The notes beneath the pieces were generated by a model that had not been told where the DNA came from, searched no databases, and saw only the letters and a list, made by a program, of their open reading frames with translations. 7,087 nucleotides of DNA from an uncultured Oscillospiraceae bacterium (lineage in GTDB: Bacteria > Bacillota > Clostridia > Oscillospirales > Oscillospiraceae), in assembly GCA_900758955.1 (NCBI GenBank), contig CAAETL010000210.1, positions 1-7,087 on the forward strand, written 5' to 3'. Of this stretch, positions 6,731 to 7,087 are shown in pieces. The position numbers and the translations under genes were made by a program. The number at the start of each line of letters is the position of its first letter. The stretch's first letter is position 1.

Positions 6731-7087
6731 ATGCGTGGTTTTGACAAGGAGTTAGGGGTGGATTTGGGTTCGTCCGCCCTGCGGGTTTGCGCCAAGGGCC
6801 GCGGGCTGATCCTGGAGGAGCCCACGCTGGTCGCGGCGGACCGCAGCAGCGGCGCCATACTACAAGTGGGACAAGCCGCCCTGGATGCTCTGTCCGGCGC
6901 GCCGGGACAAGTGCTCCTGCTGCGCCCTCTGGAAGAGGGGATCGCCTGCGATTTTTCCATGACCGCCCGGATGCTTCAGGCCGCCATCCACCAGGCGGCA
7001 CCCTCCCGCATCGGCCGGCCGCGGGTATTGCTGGCCGTCCCGGCTGGGATGACACGGGTGGAGCGAACCGCTCTCCGTCAGGCCGCC
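6731..7087 (+). CDS. mreB: MreB/Mbl-like actin homologue, N-terminal part (3' truncated by window edge)
   Basis: This frame runs open from ATG 6731 to the window end, giving the first 119 residues. MreB proteins are ATP-binding actin homologues that form membrane-associated filaments directing lateral wall synthesis. The family pattern is clear: short start MRGFDKELGVDLG, a KGRG turn with LEEP (22-31), SGAILQVGQAA (40-50), APGQVLLLRPLEEGIACDF (57-75) and RPRVLLAVPAGMTRVERTAL (96-115). The first phosphate loop is unusual: where MreB has DLGTANT this protein has DLGSSAL (11-17), so the usual Asn and second Thr are replaced by Ala and Leu. It may therefore be a divergent paralogue (Mbl- or MreBH-like) rather than the main MreB; the symbol is given at family level. 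GGGAGG at 6715-6720 lies 10 nt upstream. An in-frame ATG at 6713 overlaps that site and is less likely. mreC/mreD or other shape genes might follow outside the window. Confidence 0.88.
   Translation, partial: MRGFDKELGVDLGSSALRVCAKGRGLILEEPTLVAADRSSGAILQVGQAALDALSGAPGQVLLLRPLEEGIACDFSMTARMLQAAIHQAAPSRIGRPRVLLAVPAGMTRVERTALRQAA

Noticed and set aside
6640..6744. 34-codon frame in the comFC-mreB spacer overlapping the mreB-like start by 14 nt
   Set aside because: A leader peptide was considered, but there is no Shine-Dalgarno before ATG 6640, and a promoter at 6657 would exclude its start.
5928..7055. Antisense open frame of 375 codons across comFC and the mreB-like gene
   Set aside because: Runs opposite two well-supported genes and through their spacer. 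An AAGGAGG is visible on this strand at 6643-6649 but the nearest ATG is about 25 nt away, and the protein lacks any domain-like pattern.

Overview
The window is a GC-rich (about 60% by eye) stretch of chromosome from a Gram-positive anaerobe. The best fit is a member of the Clostridia of the Oscillospiraceae type (relatives of Flavonifractor, Oscillibacter or Intestinimonas). The reasons are strong purine-rich Shine-Dalgarno sites, a RecD2-type helicase, a ComFC protein followed by an MreB homologue, and the style of the protein sequences. This placement is from general resemblance, not from a search. All genes lie on the + strand and are densely packed, with no sign of mobile elements, CRISPR, tRNA or rRNA.

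Layout: (1) the 3' end of a YbaK-type Cys-tRNA(Pro) deacylase gene (1-269); (2) a complete uvrA (303-3131), 33 nt downstream and probably co-transcribed; (3) a 129-nt gap (3132-3260) with a terminator-like hairpin, a candidate promoter and a strong ribosome binding site; (4) a 114-codon gene for an unrecognised small membrane-anchored protein (3261-3605), whose stop codon directly abuts (5) recD2 (3606-5849); (6) a 60-nt spacer with a perfect 7-bp hairpin next to the Shine-Dalgarno site of (7) comFC (5910-6608); (8) a 122-nt AT-rich spacer; and (9) the first 119 codons of an mreB-like gene (6731 to the window end).

Functionally the core is DNA maintenance. UvrA recognises lesions for nucleotide excision repair, RecD2 is a 5'-3' helicase linked to fork and repair work in bacteria without RecBC, and ComFC is a phosphoribosyltransferase-fold protein of the DNA-uptake pathway. 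The small protein, recD2 and comFC look like one operon. The MreB homologue probably begins a cell-shape transcription unit.

I do not see a clearly new multi-gene system here; most of the window is conserved housekeeping DNA. The points worth a second look are the small protein coupled to recD2, a slippery A7 run plus stem-loop over the uvrA stop codon, a possible Shine-Dalgarno-masking helix in front of the mreB-like gene, and the altered first phosphate loop of that MreB homologue.
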